A DNA stretch of 52,594 bases. It comes from Acidimicrobiia bacterium. Its GTDB lineage: Bacteria; Actinomycetota; Acidimicrobiia; Spongiisociales; ZC4RG35. Positions 23,194-33,171 of this stretch are shown piece by piece. Below the pieces are notes generated by a model that did no database searches, had not been told where the DNA came from, and worked only from the letters and a program-made list of their open reading frames with translations. A program made the position numbers and the translations under genes. Each line of letters begins with the position of its first letter. The first letter of the stretch is position 1. The stretch is from assembly GCA_025928935.1 (NCBI GenBank), contig JAICNB010000013.1, forward strand, positions 1-52,594. The letters run 5' to 3'.

Positions 23194-24660
23194 TCAGAGC
23201 CCGGTCAGCATCTGGTCGACAGGCGCGTAGTCGTCGGTCAGGGGATCCGCTCCGTCCACGAAACGATCGAGTTCGGGCCCGGAGAGACCGATTTCGACGC
23301 CACCCCGGGATCGGATTGCCGCAGCCACCCGCTCCAGGTCGATCGGGTTGTGGGAACCGACGACCACATAGTTCCCGCCGAGGTCACCGGTGAAATATCC
23401 GGGCGGGGCGAAGATGGCAACGTGCTCGAAGACCTCCTCGAGCGTTGCCGCCTCCGCCCTGGCGAACCGGGCCTCCGGCCGATCGATGACGTTGATCGTG
23501 TAGAAGCCTCCCGGAGCCAGCTTCTCACCCACCGCCTCCACGAATTCGACCGTGGTCAAGTGCCACGGCACGGTGAGCCCGGAGAAGGCGTCGCCGATGA
23601 CGACGTCGATCGACCCCGGCGGCACCCCGTCGATCGATCTGCGGGCATCGTCGACGATCACCTCGGCCTCGTCGTGGAAGCCGAGATGCTTGCGACCGAT
23701 GTCCACCAGCGACGAATCGATCTCCAGGACGAGATGCTCGGTGTCGGGCCGGGTGGCCTCGAGGTACCCGGGAAAGGTGAACCCGCCGCCGCCGACTGAG
23801 AGGACATCGAGTGGCCCTGCCGGCATCTCGGTGTCGATCAGGTCCACCATCACCCGTATGTAGCGGAACTCCAGGTGTGTCGGGTCTTCGATGTCGACAT
23901 AGCTGTTGTGTTCCCGGTCGAGGATGAGCAGCCGCCCCGTCGGGCGCTCCGGGTCGACCACCACCTCGGCGCAGTGATAGGTCGTCTCGTACTGGCAGGG
24001 CCCATCGAACGCGACCAGCAGCCATCCGAGCAATGCGAGCGCCCCCACCGACGCGACGGCAGACATGGTCGTTCGCGCCGCCCAGAGGCCGACACCGAGC
24101 AGGACCAGCACAATGCCGACCACGGTCACGATGGGTCGGGTCGGAAAGGCCGCGATCAGGACGAAACCGGTGACGAAGGTCCCGAACAAGGCACCTGCGG
24201 TGCCGATCGCCGAATATGCGCCCACCACCGATCCGGTCTCCTGCAACGAGGCGAGCCGGATCTTGACCACGATCGGGGGGATCGCAGAGAGCACGGCGGC
24301 CGGAGCGAAGAAGCCGAGCAGGCTGAGGACCACGATGGACAAAGGCCCCGTCGAGGCGGCGGGCCCGACCAGGTCCACGATCAGTGGCGCCGCCATTGCG
24401 GTGAGGCCCCCTGCCACCAGGAGCGGGGAGATCAGACGTCCCGGGTCTCCCCTGTCCGCAGCCTTGCCACCTATCCAAGCCCCTACCGAGATGCCGGCCA
24501 GGATCACGCCGATGATGCCCGTGAACACCTCGAGACTGACACCGAGGTAGGGGGCGAGCACACGTCCGGCCAGGATCTCGAGGATGAGGACCGCGGCCGC
24601 CGTGATGAAGACGAGGGATCGTGCCAGGAGCTGGGGCAAGATCGAGAGTATGCCCGACAC
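23194..24660 (-). CDS. polytopic membrane protein fused to a spermidine-synthase-like domain
   Basis: 488 residues from GTG 24660, chosen because a farther start at 24786 would run through the divergent hydrolase gene. The N-terminal 220 residues contain about seven hydrophobic helices, beginning LLARSLVFITAAAVLILE. The C-terminal domain has the SpeE Rossmann fold: SVGGGGFTFPGY (SAM/dcSAM glycine loop), VLEIDSSLVDIGRKHLG, VIVDDARR and VVIGDAFSG. Fused membrane spermidine-synthase homologues are widespread, and most have no proven polyamine product. The conserved substrate Asp-x-x-Asp pattern is only partly evident. It leads the transcript containing the GerW-like genes. Confidence 0.8.
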   Translation of the reverse strand: MSGILSILPQLLARSLVFITAAAVLILEILAGRVLAPYLGVSLEVFTGIIGVILAGISVGAWIGGKAADRGDPGRLISPLLVAGGLTAMAAPLIVDLVGPAASTGPLSIVVLSLLGFFAPAAVLSAIPPIVVKIRLASLQETGSVVGAYSAIGTAGALFGTFVTGFVLIAAFPTRPIVTVVGIVLVLLGVGLWAARTTMSAVASVGALALLGWLLVAFDGPCQYETTYHCAEVVVDPERPTGRLLILDREHNSYVDIEDPTHLEFRYIRVMVDLIDTEMPAGPLDVLSVGGGGFTFPGYLEATRPDTEHLVLEIDSSLVDIGRKHLGFHDEAEVIVDDARRSIDGVPPGSIDVVIGDAFSGLTVPWHLTTVEFVEAVGEKLAPGGFYTINVIDRPEARFARAEAATLEEVFEHVAIFAPPGYFTGDLGGNYVVVGSHNPIDLERVAAAIRSRGGVEIGLSGPELDRFVDGADPLTDDYAPVDQMLTGL

Positions 24661-24685
24661 GACCGGCCATCGTACGATGCCGCCG

Positions 24686-26641
24686 ATGCGGCGGTGGACC
24701 CTGGTCGGAGCCTTGTGGCTGGTCTGGGCCTGCACCGCCTCGGACGCTGGTGGCGAGACAAGAGCCACATCCGAAGGGCCCTCCACGGCTCAGCCGACCG
24801 CGACCACCACCACACCCCGCCTGGGCACGGACGAGATGCTCGAGGATCTCGACGGCGAGCTCTGCCCCGATTCCGTGTTCACCTGCGTAACCCTGGAGAT
24901 GCCGCTCGACCATTTCGATCCGTCCAATGAGAGCACGACACCGGTCACCTTCGCCGTCCTACCTGCCACCGGCGAGCGAATGGGCGCTTTCGTCACAGCC
25001 ACAGGGGGCCCCGGCAGCTCGGGCATATCGGTTGCCGACTCCTACACCGAGGCCCTGGACCCCTCCATCCCGGAGTCTTATGACATCGTCTTCTACGACC
25101 AGCGCGGGGTGGCGCTGTCCGGCGGCCTCAGTTGCCCCTCCGCCGCCGCGGCCTACTACCGCGTCGACGGGACCGGCGCGCTCGGCATCGACCAGGCGGC
25201 CCTGACCACGGCATCCGCCACCTTCGCACAGGACTGTGTCGGTGAGATGGGCGAACCCGAGATCCTTCCTTATCTGGGCACGGACCAGGCGGCGGCGGAC
25301 CTGGAGGTCTTCAGGCAGACGCTGGGGTACGAGGACATCGTCATCTACGGAGAGAGCTATGGCACGCAGCTGTCTCAGACCTATGCCGCTGCATATGGGG
25401 AGAGCCTGTCGAGGATGATCCTCGACGGGACGGTGGACCTCACTCTGGAAGGCTTCGTGTTCTTCGAGGAACAGGCGGCTGCGTTCGGGCAGACACTCCA
25501 GTCCACGCTCGAATTCTGTGGCGGAGACGAGTTCTGCACCGGGGACCTCGCGGTGACGCCGGACGAAGCGTATGACCAGCTCCTGTCACTGGTGGTCGAG
25601 GCGCCACTGACAGCGCAGTTCCCACTGCCAACCGGCGGGTTCGCCGAGCGAGCATTCGGCCAAGGTGATCTCGACGTGGTGGCCAGCGGCCAGATGTACT
25701 CCGAGGATGACCGGATGATGTTCCTGCGGGCCCTCAGCGCCTACAGCGGCAGGGGCGACATCGTCCCGATGCTGCGGCTCCTCTACCTGAATCTCGGGCT
25801 CGACCCAACGACCGAGACCGTGATCGAAGACCCGACCTATTCGGATGCCGTCTACTACGGAGTCGAGTGCCTCGACTACTCATATCCGGGTGCCACCCCG
25901 GAGGAGACCGCACAGGCCTTCTTCGACGCCGGGGCGGATGTGGACCCGTCCCGTCTGGGGGTCATCTTCTTCGGGGACCTTCCCTGCGCCTTCTGGCCCG
26001 ACGCCAGCAAGGACCAGCCCCGACCCGAGCCGCTGGCAGCCCCGGGGGTCCCAACGGTGGTGATCGGTTCGACCGCCGACCCCGCGACCCCATATCAGCA
26101 GGGCGTCGATGTCGGCGGCCGGCTCGACGAGGGGCACCTCATCAGCCAGCAAGGTGGTCCCCACGTCGTGTTCGGGCGGGGGAACGAGTGCCCCGACGAG
26201 GCGGTCACCGCGTTCATCCTCGACGGCACGCCACCCGACATCGACGAGTGTGAGGGCGAGGTGGTGGGCTACTACATACCGCTGCTCCCGGTCAGCATCG
26301 CGGAGTTCGACAGCGCCGAGACCATGTTCGACTCGATCGAGTTCGATCTGTTCTACCTCCCCGAGTACTACTGGTGGGACACCGTCACCGAGACACCGGT
26401 CGGGTGCAACCAGGGCGGGACCATCACCTTCGTCGGTGGCGACGGCAAGGACACCTATCTCTTCGACGAATGTGCGTTCATGGAGGGCGTGACCTTGACC
26501 GGTGAGGGCTCGTATCACTGGGACGAGGATGTCTTCACCCTCGAGGTCCAGGTCAACTCGCCGGACTGCCGCTATTCCTATGAGCGAGACGGGGAGGAAT
26601 ATGGGGTCGAGGACAACTGCCCAACCGACCAATTCGGCTAG
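24686..26641 (+). CDS. secreted alpha/beta hydrolase, TAP-like (tripeptidyl aminopeptidase family), probable lipoprotein
   Basis: 651 residues from ATG 24686. Residues 1-15 are a signal sequence ending in VWAC (lipid-anchored Cys16), followed by a Thr-rich linker (about 20-45). The hydrolase core has ATGGPGSSG as oxyanion region, YDQRGVALS, and the nucleophile elbow GESYGT with Ser224. The TAP-type C-terminal part has VVIGSTADPATPY (acid) and GGPHVVF (His). It probably releases peptides or esters outside the cell. The extra 130 residues at the C-terminus, with paired cysteines, are not recognised. The stop shares the CTAG tetranucleotide with the stop of the opposing gene. Confidence 0.85.
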   Translation: MRRWTLVGALWLVWACTASDAGGETRATSEGPSTAQPTATTTTPRLGTDEMLEDLDGELCPDSVFTCVTLEMPLDHFDPSNESTTPVTFAVLPATGERMGAFVTATGGPGSSGISVADSYTEALDPSIPESYDIVFYDQRGVALSGGLSCPSAAAAYYRVDGTGALGIDQAALTTASATFAQDCVGEMGEPEILPYLGTDQAAADLEVFRQTLGYEDIVIYGESYGTQLSQTYAAAYGESLSRMILDGTVDLTLEGFVFFEEQAAAFGQTLQSTLEFCGGDEFCTGDLAVTPDEAYDQLLSLVVEAPLTAQFPLPTGGFAERAFGQGDLDVVASGQMYSEDDRMMFLRALSAYSGRGDIVPMLRLLYLNLGLDPTTETVIEDPTYSDAVYYGVECLDYSYPGATPEETAQAFFDAGADVDPSRLGVIFFGDLPCAFWPDASKDQPRPEPLAAPGVPTVVIGSTADPATPYQQGVDVGGRLDEGHLISQQGGPHVVFGRGNECPDEAVTAFILDGTPPDIDECEGEVVGYYIPLLPVSIAEFDSAETMFDSIEFDLFYLPEYYWWDTVTETPVGCNQGGTITFVGGDGKDTYLFDECAFMEGVTLTGEGSYHWDEDVFTLEVQVNSPDCRYSYERDGEEYGVEDNCPTDQFG

Positions 26642-27696
26642 GCGACCATCCTCGCCTGCTGCAACGCGCTCAAGCCGGAAAGCGTCGACTCGGCCCCCTG
26701 GTTGAGATTTGGCCCTCTCGGGGTCAGTCCGTCACAGCACCCTCCGGTCTCGTGGTCATAGAGGACGACGTTGCGGTCGTTGCGCCCGATCAGCCACCCG
26801 GCCGCTCTGAGCACGTTGTCGCGCCATTTGCCCTCGCGGGTGAGCAACCATGCCCTGCTGCACGCATCGGCCATCGCCGCTGCCTCTACCGGTTGTTGGT
26901 CGTACCCGGGCCGGGGCTCTCCCCTGGCCCAGCCCCCGGTCGGAGTGAAGCTGAAGTGGTCATCGTTGGCCTCGATGGTGACCAGCCACTCGAGCAGGCG
27001 GAGACCTTCTTCAACGAATCGGTCGTCACCGAGAGCCGCGCCCGCTGCCATCAGGGCTTCGGGGATGCGGGCATTGTCGTAGGCCAGACGCCGCTCGGGC
27101 CATGGCCATTCCGGGTCATCAGACACCTGGAGATGGTCAGCCCATCGAGACAGGGCCTTTTGCGCCGGGGCATTGCCCGGATCGCCGGTCAACACCTCGG
27201 ACGCACCCAGCGTGGCGAAAGCATTGGCCCGGGGCGAGGACGAGGAGAAGTCCCGTTGCCGATCGAACAGATCGAGCGCGGCCCGGCGCATCCACGCCTC
27301 CGGCCCCAGCCGGGCAGTGGCACCCAGGCCCCAGATGGCCCGTCCCTGTGAATCGTCGGATCCGACTTCATCACCCCAGGAGTCGTTCGCTGTGCGCCGA
27401 TTGTGAAACCCACCCTGAGGCAGGGCCGCATCCTCGACGAACTTGAAGTAGATCCTGCCCATTCCGATGAGCTCGGCAGATGGGTTGGGCTGCCGACAGA
27501 CCACGATGAGTGCCCGAGCGTTGTCGTCGGTGCAGTAGCCGTGCTCGGGGCGTGGCGTCGTGAACCGGGCGTGCTCCCAGAGACCCACGTGGTCGGTCAA
27601 ACGGCGCAGGTGATCGAAACGTGGCGCTGGGAGGGTGTCGATTGGCCCAAGGATGTCAGGATCGACTGAGAGCGACGACGGATCGATTGAATTCAC
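26638..27696 (-). CDS. alpha/alpha-barrel protein associated with a glycosyltransferase
   Basis: 352 residues from GTG 27696, which overlaps the glycosyltransferase stop in GTGA. The chain is a series of helical hairpins of the six-hairpin barrel type. Recognisable parts are HGYCTDDNARALIV near the start, a GGFHNRR segment, DDSQGRAIWGLG, AYDNARIPEAL and DQQPVEAAAMADA. These repeat an acidic-aromatic pattern seen in bacterial proteins found beside GT4 glycosyltransferases and mannan-acting enzymes. The catalytic activity is not known to me. The coupling with the upstream GT4 implies a shared glycan pathway. Confidence 0.65.
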   Translation of the reverse strand: MNSIDPSSLSVDPDILGPIDTLPAPRFDHLRRLTDHVGLWEHARFTTPRPEHGYCTDDNARALIVVCRQPNPSAELIGMGRIYFKFVEDAALPQGGFHNRRTANDSWGDEVGSDDSQGRAIWGLGATARLGPEAWMRRAALDLFDRQRDFSSSSPRANAFATLGASEVLTGDPGNAPAQKALSRWADHLQVSDDPEWPWPERRLAYDNARIPEALMAAGAALGDDRFVEEGLRLLEWLVTIEANDDHFSFTPTGGWARGEPRPGYDQQPVEAAAMADACSRAWLLTREGKWRDNVLRAAGWLIGRNDRNVVLYDHETGGCCDGLTPRGPNLNQGAESTLSGLSALQQARMVA

Positions 27697-28889
27697 CCGA
27701 CTTTGGCGAGACCGACTGCACGGCGCCCGGAGGTGAAGGCGGCGGCCACGGGATCGCGTTCGACGAGTGTGGAGACGATCGACAGGTACTGATCCGCGAC
27801 CACGGGCCATTGGAGGGTGGAACCGATGGAGGTCGCCATGGTCGCCATCCGGGCCGCCATGTCGGGCTCCGAGAGGAGGCTGCGCAGGGCGGCCGCCATC
27901 CCGTCGGCGTCCGAGTGCGCCACGAGGGCACCAGCACCGCCGCCGAGCATCTCGATTGCGTGAGGAAAGGCCGTTGCGACGACCGGCTTTCCGTTGGCCA
28001 GGGCTTCGACCAGCACACCCGACGTCACCTGCTCGGTGGACTCATAAGGAAGAAGGGCGATGTCTGCCTGTCGGATCTCAGATACGAGGGAGCCGGTATC
28101 GAGATACCGGCTGTCGTATTCGACGACATCCTCCAGACCGAGCGCATGGGACTTTGCCTTCAGCCCATCCAGGTATGCGTTGCCTTGGGCTGCCTGCACC
28201 TTGGGATGGGTCTTGCCCAGGATCACGTAGCGGGGAAGCGGCCGCAGGTCTTTCAGCGAGCCAACGGCCTCGATGGCGATCTCCAGCCCTTTACCCGGAC
28301 CGATCAGGCCCCAGGTCAAGATGATCGGTCGTCGGCCGGTGGTGTCGGTGGGGGTGGCCACGCCGCCCATCGCCCCGTGGGGGACCATGGTCACCTTGTC
28401 AGGGTCTATGTCGTAATGCTCCCTGAGCCGATGGAGAGCGGTGTTGCTCATCACCACCGTCTGCCCCGCCAGGTCGACAATCCTCTCGAGAATCCGCTTC
28501 TGTCTCAGTGTCGGCTTTCCCAGCACGGTGTGGAGAATCACAATGGTGGGGACCTCCATCTCGGCGATAAAATCGAGGACCTCCGCGCCGTCTGGCCCGC
28601 CGTAGATCCCGTACTCGTGCTGGAAGATGGCGACGTCGTGCTCGTTCAACTCCTTCACCGCCTGTTGGAGGGACGACCGGTCACCGTTGACGTGCTGGAG
28701 GACGACCTCGGATCGTGGCTCTTCGAGTCGACTCTCGACCAGGCTCACCACCTCGAGACCCTCTTCCGATCCACGCCCTTCTGCCATCGCCCCGCGCAAA
28801 GCGGCGGTGAAGGTGGCCAGACCACAGGCGGTCGGTGGGTAGGTGCTGACGAACCCAATCGAAGAAGGGTCGGTCTCGCTTTGTCTCAT
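27693..28889 (-). CDS. GT4-family glycosyltransferase
   Basis: 398 residues from ATG 28889, supported by GGAG six bases upstream. It has a GT-B fold: N-terminal FVSTYPPTACGLATFT (glycine loop of the acceptor domain), HEYGIYGG, and a C-terminal nucleotide-sugar domain with LTWGLIGPGKGLE, PRYVILGKTHP, and the donor-site E-x7-E pattern in STEQVTSGVLVEALANGKPVV. It would add a hexose from a nucleotide sugar to a glycan or lipid. Donor and acceptor are unknown. It is coupled to the alpha/alpha-barrel gene. The 190 bases upstream, before clpB, hold no recognisable gene. Confidence 0.85.
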   Translation of the reverse strand: MRQSETDPSSIGFVSTYPPTACGLATFTAALRGAMAEGRGSEEGLEVVSLVESRLEEPRSEVVLQHVNGDRSSLQQAVKELNEHDVAIFQHEYGIYGGPDGAEVLDFIAEMEVPTIVILHTVLGKPTLRQKRILERIVDLAGQTVVMSNTALHRLREHYDIDPDKVTMVPHGAMGGVATPTDTTGRRPIILTWGLIGPGKGLEIAIEAVGSLKDLRPLPRYVILGKTHPKVQAAQGNAYLDGLKAKSHALGLEDVVEYDSRYLDTGSLVSEIRQADIALLPYESTEQVTSGVLVEALANGKPVVATAFPHAIEMLGGGAGALVAHSDADGMAAALRSLLSEPDMAARMATMATSIGSTLQWPVVADQYLSIVSTLVERDPVAAAFTSGRRAVGLAKVG

Positions 28890-29079
28890 GAGTATCTCCG
28901 TGATGTGAACGACCGGGGAATACGTCTTGGCTGCTTTGAGCCACAGCAATCGCCGGCTACGGAGAGCTGCGTTCCACGAGCTCTGCGGGGATAACGAAAG
29001 GCTGGCACCGGGGCCGCGTAGGACTCTCACCTTACCACCGACACGAACTAGCTTCTATCGAGGTCGGGGTCCCGAACCG

Positions 29080-31713
29080 TCAGCCTATGTCGTCCCCTGG
29101 CCCGGGCGGGCTCTCGAATTCGATGGCCAGATCACCTTCGGTCAGCTCCACCCGGATCCTGGCGCCGTCCTCAACGTCACCACCGATGAGGGCCCGGCCG
29201 ATCCGGGTCTCCAGCTCGTGGGAGATGAATCGGCGCAGCGGCCTCGCCCCATAGACCGGGTCGAAGCCCTGCTGGGCGATGAACTCCATGGCTGCATCGC
29301 TGACCTCGATCTTCATGTTCCGGTCGGCCAGACGGCGTCTGACATCGTCGAGCATCAGGTCGACGACTCTCTCGATCTCGGCCAGGGTCAGCGGCTTGAA
29401 CATCACTACGTCGTCGACCCGATTCAGGAACTCCGGACGGAAGTGGCGGCGCAACTCATTGGTGACCATCTCCCGTGCCTCGGGTTTGATCTCGCCCGAG
29501 GGGGTGATTCCCTCGAGGAGGTATTGCGATCCGATGTTGGAGGTCATGATGATGACTGTGTTGCGGAAGTCCACCGTCCTCCCCTGTGAATCGGTGAGCC
29601 GGCCGTCGTCGAGGACCTGCAGCAGCGTGTTGAAGACATCGGCATGGGCCTTCTCGATCTCGTCGAACAACACCACCGAATAGGGCCTGCGCCGGACCGC
29701 TTCGGTCAGCTGCCCGCCCTCCTCATAGCCGACATAGCCGGGCGGCGCCCCAATCAGCCGGCTCACGGTGTGCCGCTCCTGGTACTCGCTCATGTCGATG
29801 CGGACCATGTTGTCCTCGCTGTCGAACAGCGCCTGAGCGAGGGACTTGGCGAGCTCGGTCTTGCCCACACCGGTGGGGCCGAGGAAGACGAACGAGCCGA
29901 TGGGGCGGCGCGGATCTTTGATCCCGGAGCGGGCCCGGATGATGGCGTCGGCGACCAGCTGGACCGCCTCGTCCTGGCCCACCACCCGCTCGTGGAGCAC
30001 AGCGTCGAGACGAAGGAGCTTCTCTCTCTCACCTTCCTGTAGCCGGCTCACCGGTATCCCGGTCCACCGGGAGACGATCCCGGCTATCTCCTCTTCGGTC
30101 ACGACCTCCCTGAGCAGGCGATGCCCGGCCTGCTCGGCTGCGAGCCCGTCCTCTTTCTCTTTCAATCGCCGCTCGAGCTCCGGCAGCTCACCGTGACGGA
30201 GCTGGGCGGCACGATCGAGGTCGTAGTTGCGCTCTGCCTCCTCCGTCTCCCGGTGGACTCTCTCGATCTCGGCCCGGATCTCCTGGACCTCTTTGAGAAT
30301 CTGACGCTCGGATTCCCATTGCGCTCGCATCGCCCCGGCATCGGTCCTGACGTCGGCCAACTCCCGGCGCAGCTCCTCGAGCCGCTTCTTGCTGGCGGCG
30401 TCCTTCTCCTTGCCGAGGGCCGCTTCCTCGATCTCGAGTCTGGTGGCTCGCCGGGTCAGCTCGTCCAACTCCGAGGGCATGGAGTCGATCTCGGTTCGGA
30501 GCATGGCGCAGGCCTCGTCCACCAGGTCGATCGCCTTGTCGGGAAGGAAGCGATCGGTGATGTAGCGCTGGCTGAGGACGGCGGCGGCCACCAGGGCGGA
30601 GTCCTGGATCTTGACCCCGTGGAACACCTCGAACCGCTCGCGCAGGCCACGCAGGATCGAGATGGCATCCTCGACCGTGGGCTCGTCGACCAAGACCGTC
30701 TGGAACCTCCGCTCGAGCGCGGCGTCCTTTTCGATGTGCTTGCGGTACTCGGCCAGGGTCGTTGCCCCGATCATGTGGAGCTCGCCCCGGGCCAACATCG
30801 GCTTGAGCATGTTCCCGGCATCCATGGCGCCTTCGCCTGCACCGGCCCCGACCACGTTGTGGAGCTCGTCGACGAAGAGAAGGATGCGCCCTTCCGCCGC
30901 CTTCACCTCTCCGAGGACCGCCTTGAGCCGTTCTTCGAACTCGCCGCGGTACTTGGCCCCGGCTATCAGCGCCCCGAGGTCGAGGGCGAAGACCGTCTTG
31001 TCCCGCAAGCCTTCGGGGACATCGCCACGCATGATCCGTTGGGCGAGGCCCTCGACGATGGCGGTCTTGCCCACCCCGGGGTCGCCGATCAGCACCGGGT
31101 TGTTCTTGGTCTTGCGGGAGAGGATCTGGATCACACGGCGGATCTCCGTGTCCCTCCCGATGACCGGGTCCAGCTTGCCGGTCCTGGCATCGACGACCAG
31201 GTCCCGCCCGTATTTTTCGAGGGCCTCGTAGGCGGACTCCGGTGTGGCCGACGTGACACGCTGGTTGCCCCTGATGGCGGTCAGAGACTCGAGGAATCGA
31301 TCACGGCTGATGCCCTGTTCGGCCAGTGACCTCTTGGCCGCCGTGTCCCCTTCCCCGAGGAAGGCGATGATGAGATGCTCGACGGAGATGTACTCGTCCT
31401 TGAGCCGGGTCGCCTCCATCCCCGCCGTGTCCAGTAGCCGGGCCAAACGCTGGGTCACCCTGATCTCCCCCGGCGAAAGCCCGGGCCCGCTCACGGATGG
31501 GCGGGCGGCGAGGTCTGCCTCCATGTCGGCCTCGATCCGGGCGGGGTCCCCGCCGGCCTGGCTGATCAGGCGGGGCACCAGCCCTTCGGGCTGGGTCATC
31601 AGGGCCAGGAGCAAATGCTCCCCGTCGACCTCGGTGTGGCCGAGCCGCACCGCCAGCGACTGGGCCTCGCCCAGCGCCTGTTGCGATCTCTCGGTGAGAC
31701 GACTCAACTCCAC
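29080..31713 (-). CDS. clpB: ATP-dependent chaperone ClpB
   Basis: 877 residues from GTG 31713 with GAGG five bases upstream. It has two N-terminal Clp repeats (1-150), the first AAA+ domain with GDPGVGKT (about 210-217), the long coiled-coil M domain (about 410-530, rich in Glu, Arg and Lys) that distinguishes ClpB from ClpA/C, and the second AAA+ domain with GPTGVGKT and [10 protein letters not shown]. The hexamer pulls polypeptides from aggregates together with DnaK. No HspR-type (HAIR) operator was recognised in the 108 bases before the divergent sigma factor. It is full length and intact. Confidence 0.97.
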   Translation of the reverse strand: MELSRLTERSQQALGEAQSLAVRLGHTEVDGEHLLLALMTQPEGLVPRLISQAGGDPARIEADMEADLAARPSVSGPGLSPGEIRVTQRLARLLDTAGMEATRLKDEYISVEHLIIAFLGEGDTAAKRSLAEQGISRDRFLESLTAIRGNQRVTSATPESAYEALEKYGRDLVVDARTGKLDPVIGRDTEIRRVIQILSRKTKNNPVLIGDPGVGKTAIVEGLAQRIMRGDVPEGLRDKTVFALDLGALIAGAKYRGEFEERLKAVLGEVKAAEGRILLFVDELHNVVGAGAGEGAMDAGNMLKPMLARGELHMIGATTLAEYRKHIEKDAALERRFQTVLVDEPTVEDAISILRGLRERFEVFHGVKIQDSALVAAAVLSQRYITDRFLPDKAIDLVDEACAMLRTEIDSMPSELDELTRRATRLEIEEAALGKEKDAASKKRLEELRRELADVRTDAGAMRAQWESERQILKEVQEIRAEIERVHRETEEAERNYDLDRAAQLRHGELPELERRLKEKEDGLAAEQAGHRLLREVVTEEEIAGIVSRWTGIPVSRLQEGEREKLLRLDAVLHERVVGQDEAVQLVADAIIRARSGIKDPRRPIGSFVFLGPTGVGKTELAKSLAQALFDSEDNMVRIDMSEYQERHTVSRLIGAPPGYVGYEEGGQLTEAVRRRPYSVVLFDEIEKAHADVFNTLLQVLDDGRLTDSQGRTVDFRNTVIIMTSNIGSQYLLEGITPSGEIKPEAREMVTNELRRHFRPEFLNRVDDVVMFKPLTLAEIERVVDLMLDDVRRRLADRNMKIEVSDAAMEFIAQQGFDPVYGARPLRRFISHELETRIGRALIGGDVEDGARIRVELTEGDLAIEFESPPGPGDDIG

Positions 31714-31821
31714 GGTGCCTCGATGCTACGTGAGGTACCACGTCCTCGATCCGGGGTAAACCAGATAGCGGCGTGATTCGTGTTTAGGTGTGTGAGCACG
31801 CTTGAACGATCGAGGTGGGAC

Positions 31822-32340
31822 GTGCCTTCCACGGAAGTCGGAGGGCTCGACGTCGAGCCCTTCGAGGTCTTCTACAGACGGGAATACAGCCGCATGGTGG
31901 CGATTGCACGCGCCCTGACCCGCTCGGGAAACGCCGCCGAGGACCTGGTGCAGGAGTCGTTCGTCGCCGCCCATCGCCACTGGGATCGGATCTCGAATTA
32001 CGAAGACCCGGGGGCGTGGGTCCGCCGGGTCCTCATCAACCGGTCGACCTCGTGGCATCGGAAGATGGGCGCCGAGCTTCGGGCGGTGACCCGTCTCGGG
32101 GCGCGGGAGCCCGACACCCTGCCCGAGCTCTCACCGGCGACCACCGAGGTTTGGGACGAGGTCCGACGGCTCCCCCGCCGGCAGGCACAGGCCACGGTCC
32201 TCCACTACGTCGACCAGCTGTCGGTCGAGGAGATCGGAGAAGTGCTCGGAGTCAGCTCCGGTGCGGTGAAGACCCATCTGCACCGGGCCAGGTCCAACCT
32301 CAGCCGATCCTTGAAGTCGTGGGATGAGGAGGCGATATGA
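31822..32340 (+). CDS. ECF RNA polymerase sigma factor (SigE-like actinobacterial group)
   Basis: 172 residues from GTG 31822, chosen for the GAGGTGG ribosome site just upstream; GTG 31792 is an alternative. Sigma region 2 is FEVFYRREYSRMVAIARAL...AAEDLVQESFVAA; region 4 is VEEIGEVLGVSSGAVKTHLHRARSNL, a helix-turn-helix that reads the -35 box. The group resembles SigE-family factors common in actinobacteria. Its stop overlaps the start of a single-pass membrane protein (ATGA), the usual position of a regulator. It is divergent from clpB, so a stress link is possible. No autoregulatory promoter motif was identified. Confidence 0.9.
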   Translation: MPSTEVGGLDVEPFEVFYRREYSRMVAIARALTRSGNAAEDLVQESFVAAHRHWDRISNYEDPGAWVRRVLINRSTSWHRKMGAELRAVTRLGAREPDTLPELSPATTEVWDEVRRLPRRQAQATVLHYVDQLSVEEIGEVLGVSSGAVKTHLHRARSNLSRSLKSWDEEAI

Positions 32341-33128
32341 GACATCTCGATGATTTCGAGCAGCGTCTGGAGCAGGCGGCCCAAGAGGTTCGCCGGATGG
32401 CCAAGCACGCCGCCCCTCCCCAGATCGAGACGTCTTCTCGCCGCTCCATCGCGCCGGGATGGGTGATGTTCGCCGCCGCCTTCGCCGTGGTGATCATCGC
32501 CCTCGGGGTCATCCCCCTGATCTCGAGCCCTGAGGACGGGGGCCCGGCCGCGGCGACCACCATGATCGGGACGCTCATGCCGACTGCCGCAACGACCGTG
32601 CCGGCGCCGACCCCGACCGTCACGGAGTCGGGCACCACGGTCGTGACCACTACTCCAGGAGCCAGTTGCTCGGCGGCCGGGATGGAGTTGCCTTCCGAAC
32701 AGGAAGGTCTGCCTCCCGCCGTCGCCGCAACCCGCATGGCCATTGCCGAAGCCGCCATTGCCTGTGACTACGTGACACTGGAGGCGCTGGCTTCGCCCGA
32801 CTTCGTCACCAGTTTTGGCGGCGGCGGCTTCGAGAACATCCCCCAATGGGAGGCAGACGGGACCTACTCGGCCACCGCCCTCATCGTCCAACTGCTGGCC
32901 ACGCCGTACGCCTATGAGGACTACGACGGCCTTCCTCGCCACTTCTACTGGCCGTCTGCCTTCGTCTACGACTCCTGGGAGGAGATCCCTCCGCCCGATC
33001 TGGAGGCCCTGGGCAGCATCTACACCCGGGAGGAGCTCGATCAGGCGGCCGCATTCGGCGGCTACGCCCTGTGGCGGATCGGGATCACCGAAACCGGCGA
33101 GTGGAGGTTCTTCGTCGCCGGGGACTAA
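32337..33128 (+). CDS. single-pass membrane protein coupled to the ECF sigma factor, possible anti-sigma or sensor
   Basis: 263 residues. A short cytoplasmic part (1-41) with a Gln/Arg-rich helix is followed by one membrane segment (about 42-63), a Thr/Pro/Ala-rich linker (70-110) and an outside domain of about 150 residues, with a Cys at about 112 and another near 142. No zinc-type anti-sigma motif (HxxxCxxC) is present in the N-terminus, so it is not a classical ZAS factor. The ATGA overlap with the sigma gene argues for a partner function, such as holding the sigma factor at the membrane until a signal arrives. The outside domain is not recognised. Confidence 0.6.
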   Translation: MRHLDDFEQRLEQAAQEVRRMAKHAAPPQIETSSRRSIAPGWVMFAAAFAVVIIALGVIPLISSPEDGGPAAATTMIGTLMPTAATTVPAPTPTVTESGTTVVTTTPGASCSAAGMELPSEQEGLPPAVAATRMAIAEAAIACDYVTLEALASPDFVTSFGGGGFENIPQWEADGTYSATALIVQLLATPYAYEDYDGLPRHFYWPSAFVYDSWEEIPPPDLEALGSIYTREELDQAAAFGGYALWRIGITETGEWRFFVAGD

Positions 33129-33171
33129 TGGCTGCAGATGGCACTGCAGTCCCCGGTGGTAGGTTGGCTTC

